Source of the DNA: Pascua guehoae
Lineage: Eukaryota; Basidiomycota; Tremellomycetes; Trichosporonales; Trichosporonaceae
Direction: 5' to 3'
Assembly (NCBI GenBank): GCA_001600415.1
Contig: BCJX01000006.1
Coordinates: 1,610,364 to 1,674,363 of the forward strand
DNA: 64,000 nt
The notes beneath the pieces were generated by a model, which searched no databases, had not been told where the DNA came from, and saw only the letters and a list, made by a program, of their open reading frames with translations. The translations under genes and the position numbers were made by a program. Every line of letters begins with the position of its first letter. The stretch's first letter is position 1. Shown piece after piece: positions 48,921-61,055 of this stretch.

Positions 48921-51083
48921 ATGGCGCCTATGGAGAAGGGATTCAGCTGGTCCAACATTGCCGTTGGCGCGACGATGAACATGGTGCGTCCCCCGGTCCT
49001 AGGTCCACGTCCACGTCCCCCACTGACGCCCAGTTTGAAGTGACGACGCTCGGCCAGCCGCTCGAGGTGCTCAAGACGCAGATGGCCGCCAACCGCAAAC
49101 AGACCATGGCCGAGGCGTTCAAGACGGTCTGGTCGCGCGGCGGCATCAAGGGCTTTTACCAGGGCCTCATTCCTTGGGTACGTACAGCTGCTACTTTGTC
49201 TCGGTGCTCTACAGGCCACAACTCCACTGCACTCTTGCGCGGACGACCGAAACCGAAACCGAATGCCCACGGCCCACGGCCAAATCCAGCCCCCGGCCCA
49301 GCCCCGACACACATTGGCTCGGCGGTGCCAATAGCCGACGAGCCGACAGCCATCGCGCCAGCTGGCCAACCGGCGCCCACCTCGGTTCGGGCGAGATGCG
49401 CGCTGCCTGCCGCAGACCTGCCGCTCTGCGGCGGTGGCTCTGCGTCTGCGCCTGCGACACTGCGTTGCGTTACGCGGTGCGACAGTGTGCATGCGCCTCG
49501 CCGCCGTGTAGCAGCCGGACGCGGCTAAGCGAAGGGGAGCGAGCCGCTGTGCTCTGCTGGCTCTGCTCTGCGGTGCGATGCGACAGCAGCTCGTCGCCTC
49601 GCCCTCGTGTGACCGCCGCGACTGCCCGCCGCCGCTGCTCTCCCCACCGTCGCCGTCGCCGTCGGCTCTGGCCTCCTAGACATGCACCCCGCTCCCAGCT
49701 TTCTCGCGCCCTCACACTTCCCACGCTCCCCACGATCCCCACGCCTCCACGCTCGCCCCCCCCCCCCNCCCCCCACCCCCACTCCCCTGTGACCCACTAA
49801 CACGCAGGCCTGGATCGAGGCGTCGACCAAGGGCGCCGTGCTCATCTTTGCCTCGGGCGAGATTGAAAAGTACGCAACGGGCGCGCTCCACATGTCCAAT
49901 GCCGGCGCCTCGATGCTCGGCGGCATTGGCGGTGGTATTGCCCAGGCGTACGCCACGATGGGTGAGTCTGGGTCTGGGACTGGGTTGTGGTTGTGGTTTC
50001 CGTCCGACGTTTGTGTTTGGGATCGGTGGCAGCTCCCCCGCTGCCCGCTGCTTGCATCGGCGTCCCCCTCTGCGGTTACTCGCGGTCGCTGTGGAGATGC
50101 GTGCCCTCGATGAGAGCGGGCATTCAGTCGCTCGTGAGGTTGGGGTTGCTGGCATTCAGTTGCTCGTGAGGTTGGATTTGGCCCGGTAGCTCTCTAGGCA
50201 GGTCTCTACCCGGTAGCTCTTTAGGCAGACCTACTACCCGGCAGCTCTCTACCGACCCCGTTCGCAACCAATACCCCGAAGCTGCATGTTGCGGCTACTG
50301 GCTACACCGTCGCTCTGCCACGCGCACTCGCAACCGCTGCTCGACTCTGCCGGTGCTGCTGTGGCTGCATCAACTGCACCAGTTCCAACGTCCACACTCC
50401 ATGCTCTCCCCAACCTCCACACTCCACGCTCTCCCCAACCTCCCCACAGTCCAAGATCCCCCCCTCCCCCTCCTACCCCCCACTGTCCCCCACTAACAAC
50501 CAGGCTTCTGCACCTGCATGAAGACCGTCGAGATTACGCGCCACAAGCAGGCCGCTGCTGGTGCACCCGTCGAGTCTACCTTCAAGGTGTTTGCCAACAT
50601 TTACGCAAAGGAGGGCATCAAGGGCATCAACAAGGGTGTGAATGCCGTCGCAGTCCGCCAGGCGACCAACTGGGGCTCGCGTTTCGGCTTTGCGCGTGTG
50701 GCCGAGAACACGCTCCGCAAGGTCAAGGGCATCAAGGAGGGCGACGCGCTCGGCGCCATGGACAAGATTCTCGCGTCGACGATTGGCGGTGCGCTGGCGA
50801 CCTGGAACCAGCCGATTGAGGTTGTCCGCGTCGAGATGCAGTCGGCACTCAAGCAGACGGACCCCAGCCGCCCCGCAAAGCCCACCATTCTCAACACGCT
50901 CCAATACGTCTACAAGACAAACGGCATCAAGGGCCTCTACCGCGGTGTCACGCCGCGCATCGGCCTCGGCATCTGGCAGACCATCTGCATGGTCTCGTTT
51001 GCAGACTACGTCAAGGCCTTGTGAGTAGTCGCCCCCGGGGAGTAAGGTAACCAAAGCTAACCACCAGCATTGCCAAGAAGTAA
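48921..51083 (+). CDS. YHM2: Mitochondrial citrate/2-oxoglutarate carrier, Yhm2-like
   Basis: Five exons, 48921-48983, 49034-49177, 49808-49961, 50504-51020 and 51068-51083, encode 297 residues of the mitochondrial carrier fold. Sequence blocks are those of Yhm2: [40 protein letters not shown] (first carrier motif, PxE/DxxK form), [35 protein letters not shown] (an atypical second motif), [20 protein letters not shown], then [14 protein letters not shown] and [19 protein letters not shown]. Yhm2 exports citrate for 2-oxoglutarate across the inner membrane, feeding cytosolic acetyl-CoA and NADPH, which fits an oleaginous basidiomycete yeast (inference). Introns 2 (630 nt) and 3 (542 nt) are about ten times the local norm and carry repeats; one base at 49768 is undetermined (N) within a C tract. 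Confidence 0.93.
49178..49807 (+). other. Unusually long YHM2 intron 2 with an N in a C tract
   Basis: 630 nt with canonical ends. A run of about 20 C residues contains one undetermined base at 49768. I find no exon, snoRNA box pair or mobile-element end inside. Confidence 0.65.
49962..50503 (+). repeat. YHM2 intron 3 with internal tandem repeats
   Basis: 542-nt intron with three imperfect copies of a block CCCGGTAGCTCTCTAGGCAG at about 50180-50255, and repeated CCAACCTCCACACTCCACGC-type units at 50390-50450. Repeat expansion plausibly explains the length. Confidence 0.65.
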
Positions 51084-52343
51084 ATCGAGTAGACGCCGGA
51101 TCGCGCATAGAGTTTATACAGGGAGCCTCAAATGTAGAGCGTGCGAGCGTCTGCGCTACAACGGACATTGCTCTGCACATACGGGATGCAATAGTGTCAC
51201 CAAAAAGGGACTGAGCTTGAAAGCAGGAACAACTTTGGAGTATTGGCAGGAAAAACTAGGTCTTCGCCGCGTTGCTCACGAGTATGGGCATCCAAGAAGG
51301 GAAAAAAGTCCACAAAATCGGGTGTAAAGTCTGGCGTGGACGCGTGGATGGCGGTTAACGGGTCTGCCATGTACCGATCTTTGGATGGGACAGCCGCTTG
51401 GGCCTGCGTCTCCGTGCTTGTGCCGCCGGCGGTGGGAGCCTACCCGCTTCCGCACAGGGGTTGACTCAAGGCCCTAGTTTCAGCTCGCACGACCTCGATC
51501 TACAAGTCGCCGTTCGCCGCGGCACAAGCGCGAGTTGGTCGGCCGCTAGCGAGTGGCGAGTGGATGCGCTTCGGTCGTCGCACCCCTCGGACGTCTAACG
51601 TGCATACTGTGGCGGAAGACGATATGCACTGTCCTGGTGCGCTCGGCGTGTGGTCCTCCATGAGCTGTGGATCCCATGCGCTGCTCACTTGCCTTCATTG
51701 ACAGTTGCATGCCCAGGGGTCCTGATGGGGCTGGTTCACTGGTGACAATGCAGGGGGGAGATACAAAGAGGGGTCGTGAGAGGACAAGCGCGTACGAGTC
51801 GCGAGATACAAAGCACACGAGTCGCGAGATACACACGAGTCGCAAATACAAAGCGCGCACAACAAGTCAGCTGTACGGTTATAAGAATTCCGGCCCAAGA
51901 GAGTCGGCGGGGCACCCAATGTGCTCGCACAGGCGGGCGCGGCCGGCGACGACGCCGCGCGGGAGGGGGGATGGGGATATCATATGCGGCGAGAAGACTG
52001 CGGACGAGGGCCTCTAACGCATCAGTGAATCACACATTGTGCAGACCAGACCAGTGGGGGGTGGCAAACGTACCGCTTGCCTTGTGGGCGTCTTGAAGGG
52101 TCGCGGGCAAGTCGGGCGGGGGAGGCAGCAGGTTGGGGAGAGCATCCACACCGTTGGCCGGCATGGGGGGGCGGCACGGGGGCAACTAAAGGGCTCTGGC
52201 TCTGGGCGAGGCGCTGGCGTTTGCAGCGCGCACTTCGGTCCGTCGGTTGCTTTGACGTTGGACGGTGGGATCGAGCGGGGGACGAGGGACTCACGAGAAG
52301 CGTCTCGCAGCGGCCAGGTTGCGAGCCCGTCTCTTGAGCGCCG
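51084..52343. other. Convergent intergenic region
   Basis: Between the 3' ends of YHM2 and the coiled-coil gene. At about 51795-51862 a unit with GAGTCGCGAGATACAAAGC recurs three times. No gene supported. Confidence 0.45.
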
Positions 52344-52770
52344 CTATGTCGAGGCCGTGTCTTTGGCCGCGACGTGGGTGTTGAGCGCCGCGACGTGGGT
52401 GTTGAGCGCCGCGACGCCGGTCTTGAGCGCCGCGACGTGGGTGTTGAGCGCCGCGACGTCGGCCTTGATGATCCCCACGTCGGTCTTGATGATCCCCATG
52501 TCGGCCTTGATAGTCCCTACGTCCTCTTGGAGCTGGGACAGAGAGCTTCGCATCTCATTGCGGAAGCTGCGAAACCAAGCAGGCGCGACTTGGTCGGCCG
52601 GTACGTCGGTGTCGTCCTGGTCAAAGGAGGGGTGTTCGGCCAGGGTGTTGAACTCGCCGCCCGTTCTGTTGTCAGTCTGATTATACAAAGTTGGAGTCTC
52701 GGCAGACACACTTGTTGTGCTGCTTGGAGGGAGGTGGTCCTTTGGCGCCGGTGGCTTGATGCTGCGCCAT
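52344..52770 (-). CDS. Small coiled-coil protein built from heptad DNA repeats
   Basis: Exons 52770-52712 and 52665-52344, joined through a 46-nt intron with a CTGAC branch, give 126 residues. A Gly/Pro/Lys start (MAQHQATGAKGPPPSKQ) is followed by an acidic segment and VAPAWFRSFRNEMRSSLSQL. Then comes an uninterrupted heptad array: IKADMGIIKTDVGIIKADV, and four VAALNTH-type heptads. V at a and L at d positions give a parallel coiled coil. The APAWFxxFRxEM block preceding a coil recalls the N-terminal part of fungal Mug135-like proteins, which are meiosis-linked and of unknown biochemistry; this resemblance is from memory and weak. The protein ends in the repeats, so a C-terminal domain, if ancestral, is missing. 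Confidence 0.55.
52371..52465. repeat. 21-nt coding tandem repeat (heptad unit)
   Basis: Four copies of a 21-nt unit, TTGAGCGCCGCGACGTGGGTG (one reads GCCGGTC in part), encode the VAALNTH heptads; three shorter related units (ATGATCCCCACGTCGGTC) extend it to about 52510. Length changes in whole units would keep both frame and coiled-coil register. Confidence 0.88.
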
Positions 52771-55021
52771 TTCTGGTGCTGCTGCGCTTCTGGTCTGGCT
52801 CGCGATGGATGGGAGATTGGGCAAAGACTTGGATGGTTGGTTTCATGCGTCGAGATGTTGGATGTGGGTGATGCCACCGGGATGGTTGTTTGGTTCTGGA
52901 TCCAGTCTGCCTTGCACCCCCCCCCCCCTGTAGCGCGCCTATGACATGCCCAAGACAATCGGCATGTATGACCTTTGCGCACCTGCTCTTGGCATTGTAG
53001 GCCTGCAACTGCTGTGTGCCGCCAGTCGTCAACCCAAGGTCTAACCACCCCTATGCATTGTAGCCAGCCTGCAGCCTGACAGGCGTGCGCCAAGTTTGAA
53101 GACGAGCATGATGTGGAACATGATGCAATAATGTTATTGCTCGCCTCTTCCTCTTTCCCTCTGCATCCTCCCATCCCATCCCAATGCCATTCGACATTAC
53201 CTTTATGGTTGACGGCACGGCCAACGCGAGATTCATGTCGGCGTTGAAAGGCGACACGCGTTGGGTCCGACAAGGGACGAAGGGGATGAAGGGGCACTAC
53301 TTTTGGTTCAGGCCAGGGACAAGCGCAATCTGCCAACTCTGGCAGGAAACCAGACGAGGCACAACGAGGGTTCAAGGGCGGGAATCCAGATGTCCATGTC
53401 CATGTCAGTGTAGGGAAATGCCACGTGATGTGAGCCAGACAAGAGCACACCGTACACCAGTCTCATTTCTCGGCGTGCCGGGCGTGCTGGGCACCTGGGC
53501 ATCTGGGCATCTGGGCATCTGGGCATCGGGTGGTGGATCCAAGATGCACGCTAGCCAGTACTGGCACAGGACAAGTAGACGACTGCACTAGCACAGCTGG
53601 CAGCTGGGTTGAAGGACAAAAAAGGACAGGGTTTCATTTGCGACGTGAGTGGCGCAGAGCAGAGCAGAGCAGAGCAGTAGCATTCGGGTGTCTGGCGTCT
53701 GGCGTCCCGGGCACCCGGGAACGCTGCACATTTGGCTCGCTTTTTTCCTGAACCCTTTGCTGGCTGGCATGGCATGGCATGGCATGGCTGGCTTCCGATG
53801 CCATCCAGGTCGCAGGACGAGCCAAGCCGTGTGGCCGTGGTGGGCTGCGTACGTACGCATGTACGGGACGTGTACCGTACCGCCTACGCCCGAGTCAGAG
53901 TTGGAGAGATTTTGCTTCCTTTTCCCCTGTGAGTGCCCTTGTGCCCTGCCCCACATCAGGTCGTGTCCCGTCGTGTCTCGTCGTGTCTCGTCTCGTCTCG
54001 TCTCGTTCTCCTTCTCCTCCCCTCCCTCGCTCGCGTCGCATCCCCCCCCCCCCCAAGTCTCCACTTTGGTTTCGGTTTGGCTGTTCGCTGTCGTCGTCGT
54101 CTAATCGCGCCGTTGCCGTTGTCCAACCTGCAACCTACAATCAAATCTCGTCGTCTCGCAATCGTCCGTCCTCATCTCTTTTCGACCACCCCACGCTCCT
54201 TGAACCACCACCGAGGTCAGTCTTCAACCACCACTGCGTCACTGCGTTGCCCCCTCCCCACTCCCCACTCTCCACTCTCCTTGCTTGACTCGTGCATCCG
54301 GCGTGAGGCGTCGGGGGTTGCAGCCTGGCGCTTTGCCGTACTGGCGTACAAGTGTCACGCTTTGTTGCCGCCAACGAGACGAGGCGAGGCCACAAGTGTC
54401 CGAGCGCGTCGCCTTCCCTGGCCTCGCGGATGGGTCTGGGCGCCAGAGCATCCAGGTAGCAGCAACGACGTGCTGCAGTCTACAGGCTGCAGGCAGAATC
54501 ACGAGATCACACAGAGAGAGGGCAATCCTCGTACCGTGCCGGTTGCGCTGCCGTCGGCGTCCCTCATCCCTCACCCTTCGTCCCTCATCGCCACTGCGCA
54601 CCCGGCAGGGTGGGCTTGGCCAGCTGGGCAGCTGGTCGGTGGCAGACGACGACCGGGGAGAGGTTTGTCTCCCTCGCCTCTACCGTTCTTGCCTCCCACT
54701 CCCACTCGCAGAGCATTCCACGCAGCCTCACTGGGCATTGGGTCGGAAACCTCCGCCCCCTCCCAGGTCGCCGTCGCCGCCTCTGCTCCACTCTCTCCCT
54801 CCCACCCCTTGCTTCCGGGACCCGTTACCCATTTAGCCTTTTGTACAACCTCGACAAACCCACCCTGTCACGGCCACGCAGCCACTCGGCATCTTTCCAC
54901 TGTCGTTACTCCCTTGGTGTCTGTCGTCTTGCATTTCGTCGTCACTCCACTCCACAAACCACATACCACAAACACGCCAAAGCTAACCACCCACTAGGCC
55001 CCGGCTGGCCCGCATTTCACC
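52771..55021. other. Intergenic region and VTS1 upstream region
   Basis: About 2.25 kb. Short tandem runs are GGCATCTGGGCATCTG (about 53496-53526), AGAGC units (53653-53672), GGCAT units (53766-53787) and TCGTG/TCTCG units (53963-54006). From 53930 on the sequence is CT-rich and likely includes the VTS1 promoter and a long leader. Long open frames here are low complexity. Confidence 0.45.
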
Positions 55022-57542
55022 ATGGCCTCGTCCACCCTCCGTCCCCACCGCTCGCCCTCGCCGTCGCCGGCCTCGGCTGGGCCTGCCGTCAACCCCGCCA
55101 ACCCCGCCAAGCTCATGCGCCAGTCGCTCGGCCCACCCACGACGCACAGCAGCGGCTCGGCCGCCCGTGGCTTTGGCGCCCTCGGTTCCGCCGGCGCCAC
55201 GTCGCCCAACGCTGGCCTCTCGCAGCCCCGCCACGTCTCGTCGTCGGTCACCCTCGGCCTCGGCGGCATGGGCTCGCACCGCGACTCGCTCTCCCCAAAC
55301 CCCCTCCGTGCAGGCCGCACCGTCAGCAGCGGGCCAGGCCGCCCGTCGTCCGAGTTTCTCCCCACCGGCGCTGCTCGCGACGCTGCGCGTACCCCAGAGG
55401 CAGAGCAGATTGACCAGTGGTTTAAACACCTCGCGTCCTGGGAGGCCACTCTTGTAAGTGATGCTCGAGGGTGTGTGGAGGCGCGTATGTCCCCCATTGG
55501 CTTGGACTAGTGTCCTGTCCGAGTTTGCACTCCTCCAGCCAGCACCGTTTTTTTGCCACCCACCGAGCGACCTCCTGACACGCACACAGGAGGAGATGGC
55601 CGCCGCTAGCACGGACCAGAACTTTACGGAAGAGCTCGGTGCGATTGAGCAGTGTGAGTATCGTGGGATGTGACCAGCGAGGCACCACCAGAGGTACACG
55701 CCCTTTCTAACCCAGCAGGGTTCCGCGTTCTGTCCGAGGCCGAGCGTACGGCCGCGCTCTACAGCCTGCTGCAGCACTCTACGCCCGTCCAGATCCGCTT
55801 CTTTATCAGTGTGCTCCACCACATGTCGCAGTCGGACCCGATGATGGCCATGCTGTCGCCTGCCCCTGCGGGGCCGGCGTCGATGCACGCCCAGATGGAG
55901 ACGAAACTTGCCAACATTGGCCTCAAGTCGCCCTCGGCAGGTGGCGGCGGCCCTGGGTTTGCCGGATCGCCGACCGGCCACTACCTCGCGCCAGAGTCTG
56001 CACTCGAGTCGGCCGCCCAAAAGACAAAGCAGCTCCGCCAGAACCGCATTTCCGCCCCCGGGACCCTCACGTCGACCGAGGCGCGGTGGTCGAGCAACCT
56101 CGACCAGGTCCTGGAGCGCGGCTCGTCGCCGGGCCTCGACGACGCCAGCGTCCGTTCCCGGAGCCCCGCGCCCCAGGACCTGCGCCCCAAGAGCACCGAC
56201 TTTGCGGGCGGTGTGGGTTCGCACGACGGCGCCAGCTACTCGTCGCGCTCGGCGACGCCCCGTCTGAGCACTGGCCCCGGCGGCCTGGGGCTTGGCTTGC
56301 CGTCCGACCACGCCGGGCCAGGTGCCACTTCCCCGCTCATGACGTCGGGCAACTGGGCGTCCATGGTCAACTCGCCGTTGGGACCCATGTTTGACAACAA
56401 GAATGACCAAATGTCCAACACGCTCAGCAGCCTCGCCAACCTCCAGCTTGCAGCCGGTGCCGCAGCCGCCGCCAACCGTGTCCAGCTCGAGGACGCGCGC
56501 AAGTTCCGCCGCCCCAGCGGGACCAGCGCGACCCAGAGCCGCAACGTCTCGGGCGCGTCGTACGGCGGCGACGACGACGGCCGTTCCTACGACGGCCGCA
56601 CGTCGCCGTTCCCCGGCGGTGTCCCCGGCGGCGCCGGCAACTTTGGCTGGAACAGCGGTGGCGGTGGCGCCCGCTCTGGAGGCGACTTTAGCAACCTCCC
56701 CTCGCTCAACGACCCGGCCACGCTCGCGGGTCTTGCCAACATGAACCTCGCCAACCTCGGCGGCCTGAGCCCGCTCACACCCAACGCCATGCAGGTCCTC
56801 GCCATGGCCCAGGTCCAGGCACAGGCGCAGGCACAGGCAGCACAGCAGCTGAGCCAAGCCCAGGCGGCCCAGCTCGGCGGGTACGGCTACCCCGGCGGCG
56901 GCAGCGGCAACACGCTCAACGCGCCTCGCTCCAACCGCGCCCCTTCGGGCCGCCGCTCGCCCATGCTCGGCAACAAGGCCGGTTCCCCCCAGCCCCAGTC
57001 GCAGCCACAGGGTGGCGGCGGCGGTGCTGGCGGCGGCGCGGGTGTCGCTGGTCCCGACGACGTCGACCCCAAGGTCCTCGAGGACGTGTCGACCTGGCTC
57101 CGCGTCCTCCGTCTCCACAAGTATACGCCAAACTTTGAGCGTTCAAACTGGCACGAAATGGTCCAGATGGTCGACCAGGACCTCCAGGACAAGGGCGTCG
57201 CGGCTCAGGGTGCCCGCAGCAAGTTCCTCAAGGTGAGTCCTCCTCGCCGTAGGCGGGGTGGTAGAAGAGAGCAAGGCGGGGTTGTAGAGCAGAGTAGCAA
57301 GAGCCCGGTGATTGCCATTGAGGTTTGGAGCTGAGAACCCCGTGGCTGGCATTGAGGTTGCCAAGTTTTGGACCAGAGTCGAAAGTGACTGCGTGGTCTG
57401 AGACGAGCGCGTTCAGAGACCATGTCAACCTCTCCCCCAGACACCCGCTCACACCCAGGTCTTCTACAACGTGCGCACAAAGTACGACCTGCCGCACCCC
57501 GCCGGCCAGGAAGAGTACGCCCCGGCAAAGGACGACAAGTAG
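55022..57542 (+). CDS. VTS1: SAM-domain post-transcriptional regulator Vts1 (Smaug family)
   Basis: Four exons, 55022-55453, 55590-55653, 55719-57232 and 57459-57542, give 697 residues. A Ser/Pro/Gly-rich N-terminus leads to the conserved fungal Vts1 block EAEQIDQWFKHLASWEATLEEM, then WFRVLSEAERTAALYSLLQHSTPVQIRFFISVLHHM (contiguous across introns; quoted parts are separate helices). A long Ser/Gly/Ala/Gln-rich middle contains an Ala/Gln run (QVQAQAQAQAAQQL). The C-terminal SAM domain starts at about 616: PKVLEDVSTWLRVLRLHKYT, PNFERSNWHEMVQM, LQDKGVAAQGARSKFLK then VFYNVRTKYDLP. It binds CNGG-loop hairpins (Smaug recognition elements) and recruits Ccr4-Not to decay mRNAs. The usual KGVxALGARxK loop has Gln in place of Leu (AAQGARSK), a small deviation. 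Confidence 0.92.
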
Positions 57543-58607
57543 CAGTGCCCCGTGGTAGCAGGTGCAAGCAGTGATAATCCGACCTCGTACGAGTGACGCG
57601 CTAGCGCTACAGTATTTTTTTTTGTTAAATCCCAACCCCCCAAAGTCCTCCCTTCGCACATTGACGATCCATCCCCATGTTCCATGATTGCAAGACCCGA
57701 ATTTTTTTCCCCACTGGGCACAACGAGCCCCCCACCCCCCGTCCCCGTGCCTGCGTTGACGCGGGCGTGCGGATACCTAATACCTAGACCGAAGGGGCTT
57801 GACTGGTCGTTTGCCAGGCTTTTGGCCTGGCTCTGGCTGGCTTGTGCTCTGCGTCCCAATCTGATGCATGGAGTCTACTTGATGTCTACGGGGTGCAATG
57901 GGTGCAGTGTGCGTGCGTGTGGATGAGGCGTGCGAGTCGTGCAATGGCGTACAGACGAATGCAAGAAATGGTCTCGTGTAGGCTAGGCCGAAAAGGCACA
58001 AGGCCAACAAGGCATCATGCTAGCCCCGACGGCAGCGGTGGCATCGTGCTAGCCGCAGCGGCGAGGACAGCGGTGAGTGCAGCGACGAGTGCAGCGGTAC
58101 AGCGGCACCCGTCGGCTAGACCTGGCGACAGACTAACGGCAGACTAACGGCGCCCGTCCTGTACTCGATGACAAGGATCCAGCGCCGTGAGCGTCGAGGA
58201 ACAAGATGGGGGTATGTGGCCCAGTGCAGGCACAGTGTTACAACGGAATACGGCTAGGTAGTGTGGTAGTGTACAGAATGCCGGTGGGGAGGTGGCGCTG
58301 GAGAGGAGAGACGGCGATCAACGACCGGAATGGGGATGCGGGGTATGAGTTGGGGCGTGGGCGTGGGCCGTGGGCGTAGGCGTGGGCGTGGGCGTAGGCG
58401 TGGGTGTAGGCATGTGCGGTGGGGTGTTGGCGTGCGGGGGTAGGGTGTCGCGGTGTGGGATGTGGGGGTGTGGCGCAGCTGCGTAGCTGAGCGTGCAGCG
58501 ACATGCAAGGTGACACGGATGTGGGTGCCTCGTCGTGGTGACAACGGGCGGGTGGCGGAGCCAGAGGTCAACTCGGCTTCGAGCCTGGCCAACGACAGGG
58601 GAATGGC
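57543..58607. other. Convergent intergenic region
   Basis: Between VTS1 and the GH79 gene. A GTGGGCGTAGGCGTGGGCGT-type repeat runs over about 58355-58420, and AGCAGCGG units occur at 58028-58105. No gene supported. Confidence 0.5.
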
Positions 58608-61055
58608 CTAGAGCCACTGGCCGACGACAGCGAGTGCGAGTGCGCCGAGGCCGACGGCGGCGCGAACGTGCGTCCTCACCGCCGCACTGCGTCTCTTTGC
58701 GCCGCCGTACATGCCCGTGGGCGGACGCATACCGTTACCCGTCTCGAGTGCCTCGGGGTCGATGGTGGCTGTGCCCGTGCCAATGGCGGTGGTGCGGAAC
58801 GTGGTCTTGGCGTCTTCGGGCGGTGTGGATGCCTCGAGTGCGGCGTCGGTGAGGAAGACGAGCGCGATAGAGGGCGCCGGCACGCGGACGTAGCATTTAC
58901 CCTCATAACAGGGCACGTAGACTGTTTCGACGTCGCCGTACAGCCTTCCGTCCGAGGTAAAGTCGCGCCCGAGCGTTTGGTTGGCCCAGGTGATCATTTC
59001 GTGCTCGCCCACATCCGCCGCGCGCAGGTACCGCACGTACACGTGGTCGGCAAGGGGTTGGTCGGTGCCCTCCAGGCTCAGCGTGGCGGTGTAGTCGGAC
59101 CCGCCCGACTGGTCGGTCACGTAGTTGAACAGCACGGCGCGTGCCGGCCACCCGTTCTCGTAGATAATGTACGACGGGTGGAAGATGTGGTCGCCACCGG
59201 GGAGGAGGTCGACGACCTGCGCGGCCTCGTTGCGCCCAAAGGCCTCGGCAACGACGAGCGTAGAGTAGTAGATTGAGCCCGTGGTCCATTGCTTGGTCCC
59301 CCGGTCGACAAAGGGTGGGGGCGTGAAGGGCTGTGGGTCAGTTGCAGGGACAAGGAGGACGCAAGAAGGCAGACAAGGTTGGAGTGGGGAATGGTGAATA
59401 TCCAGGCTAGGATCAAGCCCAGGGGGGCGAACCCAGAAGAGTGCGGACCGACACAAATACTGCCTCGAAGCGAGCTCTGCGCACAGAACTCGGTGCGAGA
59501 TAATAACCTCTCCAAAACGGGAAGAAGCCAAAAGAAGCCAAGCCCAACAGCTCGTTGCGACTCACATTATAGTACGTGTTCTGTCCGCCAACGTGCATGA
59601 GTGCGGCGGAAAAGTTTCCCCACGCAAGCTGCAACGCCCAGTCTGTGAGCCACAGTGTCGCGCCAAAGCTATCACTCAGACCGGGGAAACCACCACACGA
59701 CGCCGTGTTAAACTCGAGCATGATCATTTCCTTGCCTGCAGCGACGACCTGGGCGGATCCCTCTAGGTATTGCGCCGTGAGCGCCTGCGCCGACGTGTGG
59801 TTGAGGTACTCGGCGAAAATGGACTGGGGGTCGACAATGTTGCCATTAATCTGGCAGTTGTTGTTGGGATAGTGCTGGACCGTGACGGCCGCGAGAAATG
59901 GTAAGTTTTGCTGCAGCCACCCAGAGTCGAAAATGTCCTGCAGGCCAAACCCGGGCGTAAAGCAGCAGATGTTGGGGCCCATGAGGACGCTCGGGTCGGA
60001 CAAGTCGGCCGTCTCCATAATGTAGTTGCGCATCATGGTAAACTCTTCGTTGTACTCCGGCACGCCGTAGGTTTCGGGGCGATCCCAGTGGGCTACATAG
60101 CTGGCGAGTGTCAACAACGGCGGTAGTCAATAGTGGCGGGCCGTATTCTGGCCCCACCATCGCCCTCGTCCAGCATCGTCTTCACCCTCATTATCGCCCT
60201 TCCCATCGCCCTCCCCATATTCTCACCCTCACCCTCGTCCTCACCCCCGGTCTCACCCATTTCTACTCACAGATCCGGCTCGTTGCCCATTGCAATACCG
60301 CGGAGGTACGGGCCGAGAATCCGCTGCGTCGTGCCGGCGGCCAGCGGAATATTGTCGCTTATCGGGTCGCCCTCCTGGCCGAGAAAGGTAGCGTTGAAAT
60401 TCAACCCAAAGAACCACTCGACGCCAACGAGGCTCGAAATGTTGCTCATGACGTACAAGAGCTCGTCCGAGTAGTAGACGAGGGGTGTGGCAGTGACACC
60501 CTCTGCGCGGTTGACTTTGACCATGGCATCGGCGCGGTCCTCATCGACAAACACGCTGTCTTCCTGCGTGTTGCCGCCGACGCGGACAGAGGGACCAGCA
60601 CCTGCGCGCGTCTGGATGTTGGCCATGTAGTTGAGAAAGATTGGTTTCAGCAGCCCGCTAAAACTGCCCATGAGCGCTGTGGCCACCGACAATTCGATCG
60701 AAAAGCCGAGAAAGTTGCCACGCTGGGGAATCGACAACGGGTAGCCCGCACCCACGGGGTCGATGGGAATGTTGATCGCCACCTCAGTCGTGGGCGGATC
60801 TGGCGGTGGGGGCGCCGTCAACACGAGTGGGTCGTATGCACCCAGGCCAGTGTACTCTGCATCGGGGGATTGGGATACTGGTGTCGCGAGGCTGTCGCCA
60901 TTGTAGAGGGTGACCGTTTGGGCGACGGTGGCCTCTTGTGCGACGGTGGCCTCTTGGGCGAGGGTGGAGGAGAGGACAGAGAGGGTGGCCAGCACAACAG
61001 TGGGGAGGGACAAGGACAAGCGTGGTGGGGGTGATTTGAAGATTGAGGTTGCCAT
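58608..61055 (-). CDS. Secreted GPI-anchored glycoside hydrolase, family 79-type (beta-glucuronidase-like)
   Basis: Three exons, 61055-60271, 60100-59566 and 59330-58608, encode 680 residues. A signal peptide (SLPTVVLATLSVLSSTLAQ) is followed by three EATVAQ repeats. The TIM-barrel part has RGNFLGFSIELSVA, the SVRVGGNTQEDSVFV block, RGIAMGNEPDLYVAHW with the acid/base Glu (about 259), and MIMLEFNTASCGGFPG with the nucleophile Glu (about 391). The GH79 join QNTYYN|PFTPPPFVD and the C-terminal beta-sandwich (TTGSIYYSTLVVAEAFGRNE, ARAVLFNYV, VYVRYL) follow. The end is Ser/Ala-rich with a hydrophobic tail (AAVGLGALALAVVGQWL), typical of GPI attachment. Family enzymes remove glucuronic or related residues from glycans such as arabinogalactan or the cell's own capsule-like polysaccharides; the substrate here is unknown. 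Confidence 0.88.

Noticed and set aside
53933..54997. 354-codon open frame on the plus strand upstream of VTS1
   Set aside because: Low-complexity CT-rich leader translated into Ser/Pro/His; overlapping frames are equally open.
54983..57118. 711-codon open frame on the minus strand
   Set aside because: Antisense shadow of VTS1 exons, ignoring their splice sites; high GC with few stops explains the length.
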